Positions 42,532 to 50,430 of a stretch of 64,000 nt of DNA are shown here, piece after piece. Location: positions 1-64,000 of the forward strand of contig DASYRI010000111.1 in the NCBI GenBank assembly GCA_036004545.1. Direction: 5' to 3'. This stretch comes from JABFSM01 sp036004545 (GTDB lineage Bacteria; Gemmatimonadota; Gemmatimonadetes; Gemmatimonadales; GWC2-71-9). Within the stretch, counting starts at the first letter, position 1; each line of letters starts with the position of its first letter. The position numbers were made by a program, and so were the translations under genes. Under the pieces are notes generated by a model, which had not been told where the DNA came from, searched no databases, and was given only the letters and a program-made list of their open reading frames with translations.

Positions 42532-42978
42532 TCACGCCCCCAGAGCCAGCTCATAGTGCAGGAACTCCTCGTCCCGCCGCCAGCCGAGCGACTCGTAGAG
42601 CCGCTGCGCGGTCGCATTGGTGCGCTCGGTGGCGAGCGACATCCCGCCGGCGCCGGTCTCTATGGCGTGCGCCCGGGCCCGCTCCATGAGCAGTCGGCCG
42701 ACGCCGGTCCCCCGCTGCCCGGGCATCACGTACAGGTCGTTGAGGATCCAGGACCGGCAGAGCGCAACCGACCAGAAGCTGGGGTAGAGCTGGACGAAGC
42801 CCGCGGCCGCGTCTTCATCGAGCGCGAGGAAGATCACCGACTCGCCGCCCGCGAGGCGCTCGCGCAGGAATCGCTCGGCGCGCGCGGGGTCGGACGGCTG
42901 GCGATAGAACTGCCGGTAGGCGTCGAAGAGAGGGACGAGGCGGGGCAGGTCGCTCGGCGTCGCGCGGCGCACGTCCAT
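42532..42978 (-). CDS. GNAT-family N-acetyltransferase
   Basis: 148 residues covering a full GNAT domain. Acetyl-CoA-binding motif A is clear: LNDLYVMPGQRGTGVGRLLM (Q/RxxGxG/A), followed by LATERTNATAQRLYESLGWR, the motif B region, and a C-terminal FLHYEL. The N-terminus (RRATPSDLPRLVPLFDAYRQ) is typical. Substrate unknown. GGAGG precedes ATG and a TATACT box lies at 43027-43032. Confidence 0.93.
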   Translation of the reverse strand: MDVRRATPSDLPRLVPLFDAYRQFYRQPSDPARAERFLRERLAGGESVIFLALDEDAAAGFVQLYPSFWSVALCRSWILNDLYVMPGQRGTGVGRLLMERARAHAIETGAGGMSLATERTNATAQRLYESLGWRRDEEFLHYELALGA

Positions 42979-43026
42979 GAGGGGCCTCCGGGGGGTCCGG
43001 TCGGGTCGGAATGACCGCTGAGCCGT

Positions 43027-43032
43027 AGTATA
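43027..43032 (-). promoter_or_regulatory. -10 box (TATACT) of the GNAT gene
   Basis: TATACT about 49 nt before ATG 42978; the -35 position would fall in the G-rich repeat. Confidence 0.35.
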
Positions 43033-43043
43033 TCGTCGCGCAA

Positions 43044-43083
43044 GGGTTGGGGGTTGGGGGTTAGGGGTCAGGGGTCAGGGGGT
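43044..43083. repeat. G-rich 7-bp repeat, potential G-quadruplex
   Basis: Six runs of three to five G separated by TT, TTA or TCA: units gggttgg, ggggtta, ggggtca. It lies in the divergent space between GNAT and sigma factor genes and ends 9 bp before the TATAGA box of the sigma gene. Confidence 0.85.
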
Positions 43084-43092
43084 GCCGTGTCC

Positions 43093-43098
43093 TATAGA
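43093..43098 (+). promoter_or_regulatory. -10 box (TATAGA) of ECF cassette 2
   Basis: TATAGA 39 nt before ATG 43138; upstream -35 region is the G-rich repeat. GGAG precedes the start codon by 5 nt. Confidence 0.4.
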
Positions 43099-43137
43099 AG
43101 TGCCCCGCGGGACACTCATCCGGTGCATGGAGCCCTG

Positions 43138-43665
43138 ATGAGGCGTGACGAACTCGAGGCTCACCTGGAACGCGAGCACGCCGGCGCCTTTGCCTGGGCC
43201 CTGCGCTGTGCGGGCGGCGGGCGCGAGGAGGCGGAGGACGCCCTCCACGCCGCCTACGAGCGGATCCTCGACGGGCGAGCCGAGTTCGAGGGTCGCTCCA
43301 GCTTCCGGACCTGGCTGTTCGGGGTCATCCGCCTGACCGCGCGCGCGGAGCGGCGGCGTGGGTGGCTCCGGGTGGAGCGGCTTCGCCGGTGGTTCAGCCG
43401 AGGCTCGGCCGCCGGATCGGGGCCGGGCACCGGTTTCGACGCCGGAGCGGACCTGGAACGCCGGGAGACCGCGCGCCGGCTGGGCGACGCGCTGGACCGA
43501 TTATCGGAGCGGCAACGCCGGATGCTGCATCTCGTGTTCTACCAGGACCTGAGCGTGCAGGAGGCGGCCGACGTGCTCGGCATGCCGGTGGGAACTGCAC
43601 GGACGCACTACCAGCGCGGCAAGGCCCGGCTCCGCGCGCTGCTACAGGGTGAGGACCTCGGATGA
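43138..43665 (+). CDS. ECF-type RNA polymerase sigma factor (cassette 2)
   Basis: 175 residues. Region 2: FAWALRCAGGGREEAEDALH, AAYERILDG, SSFRTWLFGVIRLTARAERR. Region 4: RLSERQRRMLHLVFYQDLSV, QEAADVLGMPVGTARTHYQR. Gene order repeats that of 7117-8422: sigma, membrane protein, Spy-like protein, each overlapping. ATG 43138 has GGAG at the right distance; an upstream in-frame ATG (43126) is less likely. Confidence 0.93.
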   Translation: MRRDELEAHLEREHAGAFAWALRCAGGGREEAEDALHAAYERILDGRAEFEGRSSFRTWLFGVIRLTARAERRRGWLRVERLRRWFSRGSAAGSGPGTGFDAGADLERRETARRLGDALDRLSERQRRMLHLVFYQDLSVQEAADVLGMPVGTARTHYQRGKARLRALLQGEDLG

Positions 43666-44072
43666 TGCCGCTCGACGACGATCGCGATCTCCGCGACCTG
43701 TTTCAGGCCGCGCGCCGGGCCGAGGGGGAAGCCGCGCCGCCCTTCGCGCGGGTGCTCGCCGGCCGGTCGGTCTCCACGCCACGGCGGCGATGGCTCAAAT
43801 GGACCCTGGCGGCGACCGCGGCGCTGGCGGGCATCGTCCTGATCGCGAAAGTGGTCCGTCCACCGAGCGGGCCGGCCCAGGCGCTCGAGATCGCCCGCGA
43901 GCTCTCGAGCTGGAGGAGTCCAACGGAGTTTCTGTTGCGCGTGCCAGGCGCCGAGCTGCTCGGGAACCCGCCCCGGCTGGGCGAGGCGCCGGCCGGCTCA
44001 CCGCTCAAGGCACTCGACCCCGGCGGTCCGCTAGGACCGCCGGTCACCCTTTCTAGGAGAATCCGGTCATGA
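43662..44072 (+). CDS. Single-span membrane protein, probable anti-sigma factor (cassette 2)
   Basis: 136 residues. Cytoplasmic N-terminus with DDRDLRDLFQAARRAEGEAA and FARVLAGR, one membrane helix (LAATAALAGIVLIAKVV), and a periplasmic tail of ~75 residues. No zinc motif. Overlaps the sigma gene by 4 bp and the sensor gene by 4 bp. An anti-sigma role is inferred from position and topology; the N-terminal FxxARRxE...FARVLAGR pattern recurs in such proteins. Confidence 0.82.
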   Translation: MMPLDDDRDLRDLFQAARRAEGEAAPPFARVLAGRSVSTPRRRWLKWTLAATAALAGIVLIAKVVRPPSGPAQALEIARELSSWRSPTEFLLRVPGAELLGNPPRLGEAPAGSPLKALDPGGPLGPPVTLSRRIRS

Positions 44073-44578
44073 GGACGACATTATTGGCGGCATACCTTTT
44101 CACGACCATTGCGGTCGCCCCGGCGGCGGCGCAGGGTGGCGGCCACCAGGAGCCCCACGCTTCGCAGGGCCGCGACCACCCTCCTCACGCGGAGCAGGGT
44201 CCCGGGCACGCCGAGCCCGATGATCCGATTGCGCATCTTCTGTTCCCGCCCGAGCTGGTGATCCAGCATGCCCAGGACATCGGGCTCCAGCCGGCGCAGC
44301 GGGCCACCATCGTCAGCGCGCTCAAGGAGATGCAGGGCGACATGATAGAGCTGAAGCTCCAGATGGCGGAGCGGGGCGGGGACCTGGCCAAGCTGATCGG
44401 GGAGCCGAAGGTGGACGAGGCGGCGGCCCTGGCGCAGGTGGACAGGGTGCTGACGCTGGAGCGGGAGGTGAAGCGGCGGCAGATGCAGCTACTCATCCGG
44501 ATCAAGAACGCGCTCACGCCCGAGCAGCAGGAGCGGCTGGCCAGGCTCCGGGACCGGGAGCCGGGCCGGCCGGAATGA
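44069..44578 (+). CDS. Spy/CnrX-like periplasmic protein with His-rich N-terminus
   Basis: 169 residues with a signal peptide (TTIAVAPAAAQ). The mature N-terminus (~residues 24-55) carries seven to eight His among Gly, Glu and Gln (GGGHQEPHASQGRDHPPHAE), a likely metal-binding tail. A Spy/CpxP-type helical domain follows: LGLQPAQRATIVSALKEMQG-like segment and LLIRIKNALTPEQQERLARL. It should sense or sequester a periplasmic metal and signal through the adjacent membrane protein, as CnrX does; that is inference. Followed by a separate promoter for the multicopper oxidase. Confidence 0.87.
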   Translation: MRTTLLAAYLFTTIAVAPAAAQGGGHQEPHASQGRDHPPHAEQGPGHAEPDDPIAHLLFPPELVIQHAQDIGLQPAQRATIVSALKEMQGDMIELKLQMAERGGDLAKLIGEPKVDEAAALAQVDRVLTLEREVKRRQMQLLIRIKNALTPEQQERLARLRDREPGRPE

Positions 44579-44635
44579 ACCGGCGGGGAGGCCGGCCGTG
44601 GGGACGACTGGAGCGGCATCAGCATGGGCGGCGCC

Positions 44636-44664
44636 TTGGACCGCCCGGGGCAGCATGGTAGATT
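44636..44664 (+). promoter_or_regulatory. Sigma-70-like promoter of the multicopper oxidase
   Basis: TTGGAC (44636-44641), exactly 17 bp, TAGATT (44659-44664), then GAGG 7 nt before ATG 44701. Confidence 0.65.
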
Positions 44665-44700
44665 CAGGTCACTCCAGAACGACAACTCAGAGGCGTGACC

Positions 44701-45825
44701 ATGACCGCACTCACTCGGCGGGCAGCACTCCGTATCGGCCCCACGCTCTCCCTCCTGTTCGCGGCCGGCTGCGCCGCCACTTCAGCCAACGGCGGCCGCA
44801 CCCACGCCTATTACGTCGCCGCCGACGAGGTGATGTGGGACTACGCGCCCGCCGCCGGCAACGGGATCTCGGGCGAGTCGTGGAGCCCGCTCGACAAGGA
44901 GTTCGTCGAGCAAAGGCCGGACCGGGTCGGGAAGGTGTACAAGAAGGCGGTGTACCACGAGTACACCGACAGCACGTTCACCACGCTCAAGCCCCGTCCG
45001 GCGGGGTGGGAGCACCTGGGCATCCTGGGCCCGCTGCTCCGCGCCTCGGTGGGCGACACCTTCCGGATCGTGTTCCGCAACAACGGGACCCATCCCTACA
45101 GCATGCACCCGCATGGGGTGATTTACGACAAGGATTCCGAGGGCGCGCCCTACGCCGACGGCACCACGGGGAAGGACAAGGCGGACGACGGGGTGCCGCC
45201 GGGCGGCACCCACGTCTACCTCTGGCCGGTGCCGGAACGGGCCGGGCCGGCGTCCGGCGACGGCAGCTCGGTGATGTGGATGTACCATTCTCACGTGAAT
45301 GAGATGCTGGACGTGAACGCCGGGCTCATCGGGGGGATGATCATCACGGCGCGAGGCAAGGCTCGCGCCGACGGCAGCCCGGTGGACGTGGACCGGGAAA
45401 TCATGGTGCTCTTCGGGGAATTCGACGAGAACTTCAGCTGGTTCAAGGACGAGAACTTCAAGCTGGCGAAGCTGGATATGAAGAAGGTCCCGTCCAATCC
45501 GACCTTCGCCGATCCGTTCTACCTGGCGAACCTCCGGGAGACGATGAACGGGCTCTCGTTCGGCAACCTGCCCGCGCTCAAGGCGAAGAAGGGGGAGCAC
45601 GTGCGGTGGTACGTCTTCTCGCTCACCGGCTTCGAGATGCACGCGCCGCACTGGCACGGCGAGACGGTGATCGAGAACCACATGCGGACGGACGTGGCCC
45701 CGCTCATCACCATGGAAATGAAGATCGCGGACATGGTGCCCGACAACCCGGGGACCTGGCTCTTCCACTGCCACGTCGCCCCGCATCTGATCGCGGGGAT
45801 GCAGGCCCTCTTCACCGTCGAATAG
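44701..45825 (+). CDS. Multicopper oxidase (short, two-domain-like)
   Basis: 374 residues. All copper ligands are visible: HPYSMHPHGV, WMYHSHVNEM, HAPHWHGE and FHCHVAPHLIAGM, the last carrying the type 1 Cys and axial Met. Twin Arg followed by a lipobox (TRRAALRIGPTLSLLFAAGC) suggest a Tat-exported lipoprotein. It should oxidise Cu(I), Fe(II) or phenols in the periplasm. ATG 44701 chosen over GTG 44695 because of the GAGG spacing. It has its own promoter but sits behind the sigma/Spy-like cassette, suggesting a copper link. Ends before a hairpin repeat shared with leuS. Confidence 0.94.
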   Translation: MTALTRRAALRIGPTLSLLFAAGCAATSANGGRTHAYYVAADEVMWDYAPAAGNGISGESWSPLDKEFVEQRPDRVGKVYKKAVYHEYTDSTFTTLKPRPAGWEHLGILGPLLRASVGDTFRIVFRNNGTHPYSMHPHGVIYDKDSEGAPYADGTTGKDKADDGVPPGGTHVYLWPVPERAGPASGDGSSVMWMYHSHVNEMLDVNAGLIGGMIITARGKARADGSPVDVDREIMVLFGEFDENFSWFKDENFKLAKLDMKKVPSNPTFADPFYLANLRETMNGLSFGNLPALKAKKGEHVRWYVFSLTGFEMHAPHWHGETVIENHMRTDVAPLITMEMKIADMVPDNPGTWLFHCHVAPHLIAGMQALFTVE

Positions 45826-45842
45826 CTCGAAATAAGTGGAAT

Positions 45843-45913
45843 AGGAGGTAGGAGGTAGCGAGGAGCGAGAAGGGGTGGTGGGGCGGCCCTCCTCGCTACT
45901 CGCTACCTCCTGC
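45843..45913. repeat. Hairpin of 8-bp units, TAGCGAG family, copy 2
   Basis: A 20-bp stem with one mismatch (45850-45869 with 45892-45911). Reverse complement matches the element at 4064-4133, including a 27-nt identical arm and the central accacccctt. It lies between the convergent multicopper oxidase and leuS genes and may terminate both. Confidence 0.88.
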
Positions 45914-45927
45914 GTCCTCGGGCGCCC

Positions 45928-48378
45928 TCAGCCGACTACGAGATTCAATAGTCGATCCTTCACATACACCACCTTCTTGAGCTCTTTCCCGTCGGTGAAC
46001 TTCCGCACGGTCGGGTCCCGGCGCGCGGCCGCCACCACATCGGGCTCCGACGCGCCGCGCACCGCTCGCACCTTGGACCGGGTCTTCCCGTTGATCTGCA
46101 CGGCGATCTCCATCTCGCTCTCCTCCGTGAGCCCCGGGTCCCACGACGGCCACGCCGCGTCGAAGACGCTGGTCTTCGAGCCGAGCCGCTCCCAGCACTC
46201 TTCGGCGAAATGGGGCGCGAAGGGTGATAACATGATCACGAATTCCTTCACGATCTTCCGCTCGGCGCAGTTGACCGCGCGGAGCGCGTTGAGCAGCTCC
46301 ATCAGCGCCGCGATCGCGGTGTTGTAGGAGAGCCTCTCCAGGTCTTCGGTCACCCGCTGCTTGGTCTGGTGCCACTTGACCACGATGGCGTGATGCAGCT
46401 CGTTGCCCACCAGCGTGGCGCGCTCGCACTGCTGCACCAGCTCCCAGACCTTGTCGAGGAACCGCCGCGGGCCGGCCAGCCCCTCGTCCCGGAAGTCGCC
46501 GCCCTCCTCGTAGGGCCCGAGGAACATCATGTAGGTCCGGAACGTGTCGGCACCCCACCTCGCGATGTACTGGTCGGGGATGACCACGTTGCCCCGCGTC
46601 TTCGACATCTTGGCGCCGTCCTTCACGATGGTGCCGTGGGCCCGGAACTTCCGGAACGGCTCCTCGAAGGCGAGCCGGCCCTGGTCGTGGAGCACCATCG
46701 TGAGGAAGCGGCTGTAGAGGAGGTGGAGCACCGCGTGCTCGTTCCCGCCGATGTAGCTCGCCACCGGGAGCCAGCGCTTCACTCTCGCGTCGTCGAACGG
46801 CCGGTCGTCGAATTCAGTGGAGGTAAACCGCAGGTAATACCACCCCGAATCGAGGAAGGTGTCGGAGACGTCGGTCTCGCGGTGGGCCGGCTTGCCGCAC
46901 CCGGGGCAGGCGACCTCGTACCACTCCTTGTGCCGGGCCAGCGGTGAGATCCCCGAGTCGTCGGGCTGAAAATCCGCAATCACCGGCAGAACCACGGGGA
47001 GGTCCTTCTCCGGCACCGGCACCGGGCCGCAGCCGTCGCAATGGATAATCGGAATCGGCGGCCCCCAGTAGCGCTGCCGCGAGATGCACCAGTCGTGCAG
47101 CCGGTAGCGCACCTGGGCCTTGCCATGCCCCTCCCGCTCCAGCCAGGCCACGATCGCCTTGATTCCCAGGGCGGCCGGCAATTCCGAGAATGCTCCTGAG
47201 TTGACCAGCCGGAATCCCTCGGTGTCCACCGCGGGGCCGTCGAGCGGCGTCGCCCCGGTCTCCCCGGGGCCCGCCAGCACACGGACGATCGGGAGCCGGA
47301 ACTTCGTGGCGAACTCGAAGTCGCGCTCGTCGTGGCCCGGGACTCCGCCGATGGCGCCGGTGCCGTACTCCATCAGCACGTAGTCGGCGACCCACACCGG
47401 GATCTGTTGGCCGGTGGCGGGGTTTCGCGCGGTCGAGCCGGTGAAGACGCCGGTCTTCTCCTTCTCGCCCACCTTGCGGGAGACCAGGTCCCTGGCCGCG
47501 ATGGCCTTCCGGTACGCCTCCATCGCCTCGCGCCAGGGCGGAACGGTGAGCGCGTCCACCAGCGGGTGCTCGGGTGCCAGCACCAGAAACGTCCCGCCGA
47601 AGAGGGTGTCGGGCCGGGTGGTGAAGACCCGGATCGGGCCGGCGTCGCTGGGAAACTCGATCTCGGCCCCCTCGCTCCGGCCGATCCAGTTCCGCTGCGC
47701 CGTCGCGGTGGACGCCGACCAGTCCATCTTCGAGGGATCGTCGAGGTTGCCGAGCAGCCGCTCGGCGTAGTCGGTGATCCGGAAGAACCATTGCTCCAGA
47801 AAGCGCTGCTCCACCATCGCGCCGCAGCGCTCGCAGGCGCCGGCGATCACCTGCTCGTTGGCGAGCACCGTCTTGTCGCGCGGGCACCAGTTGACCGCCG
47901 CCTTCTTCCGGTACGCCTTCCCGGCGTGGTACAGCTGGAGGAACACCCACTGGGTCCACTTGTAGTAGGCCGGGTCGGTGGTCGAGAGCTCGTGCCGCCA
48001 GTCGAACATCCCGCCCATCCGGGTGAGCTGGCGGCGGAAGTTGGCGATGTTCCGGGGGATGAGCTCCGCCGGGTGGGTCCCCATCTTGAGCGCGAAGTTC
48101 TCGCTGTGGATGCCGAAGGCGTCGAAACCCATCGGCTCGAAGACGGTCTTCCCGCGGAGCCGCTGGAACCGGCCGAACACGTCGGCGCCGGTGAAGGCGA
48201 AGACGTTCCCCACGTGCAGTCCCTCGGCGGAGGGGTAGGGGAACATCATCAGGTTGTAGAAGGGGCGCTCGGCCCGGTCGAGGTCGGGCTCGTTGGTGTG
48301 GCGCTCCGCCCAGCGGGCCTGCCACTTGGCCTCGACCTGGTCGGGCCGGTAGCCGTCGTCGGAATCGTGCGGGCTCAT
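45928..48378 (-). CDS. leuS: Leucyl-tRNA synthetase
   Basis: 816 residues, normal for bacterial LeuRS. Class I signatures: PYPSAEGLHVGN (HIGH variant) and KMSKTRGNVV (KMSKS variant). The CP1 editing domain is present (TTRPDTLFGGTFLVLAPEHP, YGTGAIGGVPGHDERDFEFA), as are a zinc-like pair (CPGCGKPAHRETDVSDTFLD) and the C-terminal LNA/IxVQINGKxR region (IAVQINGKTRSKVRAV). Charges tRNA-Leu in the cytoplasm. A TAGATT box 6 nt before ATG and absence of a ribosome site suggest a leaderless message. Confidence is very high. Confidence 0.97.
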   Translation of the reverse strand: MSPHDSDDGYRPDQVEAKWQARWAERHTNEPDLDRAERPFYNLMMFPYPSAEGLHVGNVFAFTGADVFGRFQRLRGKTVFEPMGFDAFGIHSENFALKMGTHPAELIPRNIANFRRQLTRMGGMFDWRHELSTTDPAYYKWTQWVFLQLYHAGKAYRKKAAVNWCPRDKTVLANEQVIAGACERCGAMVEQRFLEQWFFRITDYAERLLGNLDDPSKMDWSASTATAQRNWIGRSEGAEIEFPSDAGPIRVFTTRPDTLFGGTFLVLAPEHPLVDALTVPPWREAMEAYRKAIAARDLVSRKVGEKEKTGVFTGSTARNPATGQQIPVWVADYVLMEYGTGAIGGVPGHDERDFEFATKFRLPIVRVLAGPGETGATPLDGPAVDTEGFRLVNSGAFSELPAALGIKAIVAWLEREGHGKAQVRYRLHDWCISRQRYWGPPIPIIHCDGCGPVPVPEKDLPVVLPVIADFQPDDSGISPLARHKEWYEVACPGCGKPAHRETDVSDTFLDSGWYYLRFTSTEFDDRPFDDARVKRWLPVASYIGGNEHAVLHLLYSRFLTMVLHDQGRLAFEEPFRKFRAHGTIVKDGAKMSKTRGNVVIPDQYIARWGADTFRTYMMFLGPYEEGGDFRDEGLAGPRRFLDKVWELVQQCERATLVGNELHHAIVVKWHQTKQRVTEDLERLSYNTAIAALMELLNALRAVNCAERKIVKEFVIMLSPFAPHFAEECWERLGSKTSVFDAAWPSWDPGLTEESEMEIAVQINGKTRSKVRAVRGASEPDVVAAARRDPTVRKFTDGKELKKVVYVKDRLLNLVVG

Positions 48379-48384
48379 GGAGCG

Positions 48385-48414
48385 AATCTACCCGGAATCG
48401 GGGGCCGGCGTCAC
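48385..48414 (-). promoter_or_regulatory. Leaderless promoter of leuS
   Basis: Minus strand: GTGACG (48414-48409), 18 bp, TAGATT (48390-48385), 6 nt, ATG 48378. Confidence 0.55.
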
Positions 48415-48462
48415 CGCAGGCCGTGGCCCGGCCGGGAGCCCGCTGCTAATATGCAGTCTCCC

Positions 48463-49755
48463 ATGGCCCTCTTCGCGAATCGCCTGAGCCGCACCCTCCA
48501 GGCCGGCGGCGCCATCACCATCGCCGTGCTGACCGCGGGGCTTGGCGGATTCCTCACCGGCCGGCTCGACTGGTCGCTCCCGCTGGTGCTCGGCATCTTC
48601 GCGCTGATCTGCCTCATCGTCCTCTGGGCCGTGCACGCGTGGCTGGAGAGGACGATCATGCGGCCCCTCGGCGTGGCCGCCGCGATCGCCCACCGGGTCG
48701 CCGAAGGCGATCTCTCGGTTTCCCGGGCCGACCTCAAGCAGGTCGGTGGCGGGCCGGTCACCGAGGGCCTTTCCCGCATGGTGCGCGAGCTCAACCGGCT
48801 GGTGGGCTCCATCCGGAGCGCCGCGAACGACTCGGCGGCGCTGGCGGAGGAGATCTCCTCGTCGAGCGAGCAGATGGTCTCCTCGACCCAGGAAGTGGCC
48901 GGCACCACGGCCGAGCTCACCGACCGGGCCGTGGCCCAGGCGTCGCTGGTTGGCGCGGTGGCCGACGACGCCGCGCGCATCCTCGCCATCGCCGAGGAGC
49001 TGGCGGCCGGCGCGCTCAAGGCGGTGGAGCGGAATGCCGCGCTGGCAGACCTGGCGCGGGCCCACCGGGAGCGGCTCGGCGCGAGCGTCCGCGCGCTCGA
49101 CCGCTTCGCCGAGGAAGTCGAGCTCGGCACCCAGGAGGCGGAGGCGCTCACCGAGGCCTCCCTGGAGCTGGAGCGATTCATTGACCAGGCCCGCACCGTG
49201 GCCAAGCAGACCCGGATCCTGGCCCTGAACGCCGCGATCGAGGCCGCGCGCGCCGGCGTCGGAGCGGGCGGCGGCGGCGGGGGGGGGGTGGAGTCGCAAG
49301 GGTTCTCGGCGGTCGCCGACGAGGTCCGGAAGCTCTCGGGACAGGCCGCGGCGGCGGCGACCGCCACCGGAGACACGGTGCGGGCGATCGCGGGCCGGGT
49401 GGCGAGTGCGCGGGAGCGCCTGCTCCGCCTGGGGGAGGGCGGACTGCTGGCGCGGGATGCCGCCCTGGCGGCGGCGGAAGGGCTCGCGACCGTCTCCGCG
49501 GAAGCGGATGCGGTGGACGCCTGGACCCGCGGCGTGTCCAAGGCGACCAACGAGGTGCGCGGGCTGATCGACGGCATCGCGGGACGGACCCGCGAGCTCG
49601 CCACCGGGACCGAGGATTTCGCCGCGGCGGCGGAGCAGATCTCCGCCTCGACCGAGGAGCTCAACGCCTCGACCGAGGAGATCACCGCCTCGGCGCTGAC
49701 GCTCGCCAACGCGGCGGTCAAGCTCACCGAAGCAGTGGCGGTCTTCCGCGGCTGA
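48463..49755 (+). CDS. Methyl-accepting chemotaxis-type signalling protein
   Basis: 430 residues: two N-terminal membrane helices with almost no periplasmic loop (TIAVLTAGLGGFLTG; PLVLGIFALICLIVLWAVHA), HAMP (RPLGVAAAIAHRVAEGDLSV), then an MCP signalling domain with TRILALNAAIEAARAG and GFSAVADEVRKLS. A Gly run (AGGGGGGGV, from a 10-G tract at 49279) is inserted at the hairpin tip between those motifs. Without a sensor domain it may read membrane or cytoplasmic state. ATG 48463 preferred because a TAATAT box (48447-48452) covers the ATG at 48451. Confidence 0.88.
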   Translation: MALFANRLSRTLQAGGAITIAVLTAGLGGFLTGRLDWSLPLVLGIFALICLIVLWAVHAWLERTIMRPLGVAAAIAHRVAEGDLSVSRADLKQVGGGPVTEGLSRMVRELNRLVGSIRSAANDSAALAEEISSSSEQMVSSTQEVAGTTAELTDRAVAQASLVGAVADDAARILAIAEELAAGALKAVERNAALADLARAHRERLGASVRALDRFAEEVELGTQEAEALTEASLELERFIDQARTVAKQTRILALNAAIEAARAGVGAGGGGGGGVESQGFSAVADEVRKLSGQAAAAATATGDTVRAIAGRVASARERLLRLGEGGLLARDAALAAAEGLATVSAEADAVDAWTRGVSKATNEVRGLIDGIAGRTRELATGTEDFAAAAEQISASTEELNASTEEITASALTLANAAVKLTEAVAVFRG

Positions 49756-49764
49756 GCCGGCCGC

Positions 49765-50430
49765 CTACGACGGGCCGGCCCGCTTGCCGAGCCCCGCGGC
49801 CAGCGCGTCGCGGAGCTGGCTGACCCGCTCCTCGGCCCGGCGGGCGAGCCGCCCCCAGAGAAGCCGCGCGCCGGCGAAGCTGAGCAGTCCCACCCCGCCC
49901 GCCACGCCCGCGGCGACCTCGGGCATTCCGCTGCCGAGCGCCGCCAGCGTGGCAAGGCCGGTGACCGCCCCCGCGATGAGGTACGACACCATCTTCTGCC
50001 CGCCGAATTCTCCCTCGACGCGGATTACGGCTTCGTCCTTTCCGGGCGCGACCGTCACCGCCAGCGAGCTGTACCCGGTGGAGCTCCGCCATTCGAGGGC
50101 GCCGGCGAGATCGCTGGGCTTGCCGGGGTCCCGGGTCACCCGGCGGATGATGGAGAGGAGCTCCGGATAGTCGGAGGGGGACACCGCTCCGGGTACCGCG
50201 CGGGTGGCGTAATACGAGGTGCCCGGGCCGCCGATGCCGGAACGCTCCGCCCCGGCGGTGAGCTCGTTCGCGGCGCGGGTGACCAGCTCCGCCGGGATCC
50301 CCACCTGCGCGGCGATCTGCCGGACCTCCTCCAGGGAGAATCGCCCTTCGTCGCCGGAGGCCTGGAGCGACGCGGCGCGCTTGAGGATCAGCGCCATCTG
50401 GCGGTCGGTGTACTTCGGCGTCTCACTCAT
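49765..50430 (-). CDS. Membrane protein with N-terminal helical domain, unknown function
   Basis: 221 residues. The N-terminus (FSLEEVRQIAAQVGIPAELV, TRAANEL) is a helical module I recognise as recurrent in Gemmatimonadota proteins but cannot name. A beta-rich middle (SLAVTVAPGKDEAVIRVEGE) precedes two membrane helices (VSYLIAGAVTGLATLAALGS; GVAGGVGLLSFAGARLLWG) and a basic C-terminus. Its ATG overlaps the stop of the TPP enzyme gene (ATGA), so they form an operon. Confidence 0.78.
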   Translation of the reverse strand: MSETPKYTDRQMALILKRAASLQASGDEGRFSLEEVRQIAAQVGIPAELVTRAANELTAGAERSGIGGPGTSYYATRAVPGAVSPSDYPELLSIIRRVTRDPGKPSDLAGALEWRSSTGYSSLAVTVAPGKDEAVIRVEGEFGGQKMVSYLIAGAVTGLATLAALGSGMPEVAAGVAGGVGLLSFAGARLLWGRLARRAEERVSQLRDALAAGLGKRAGPS

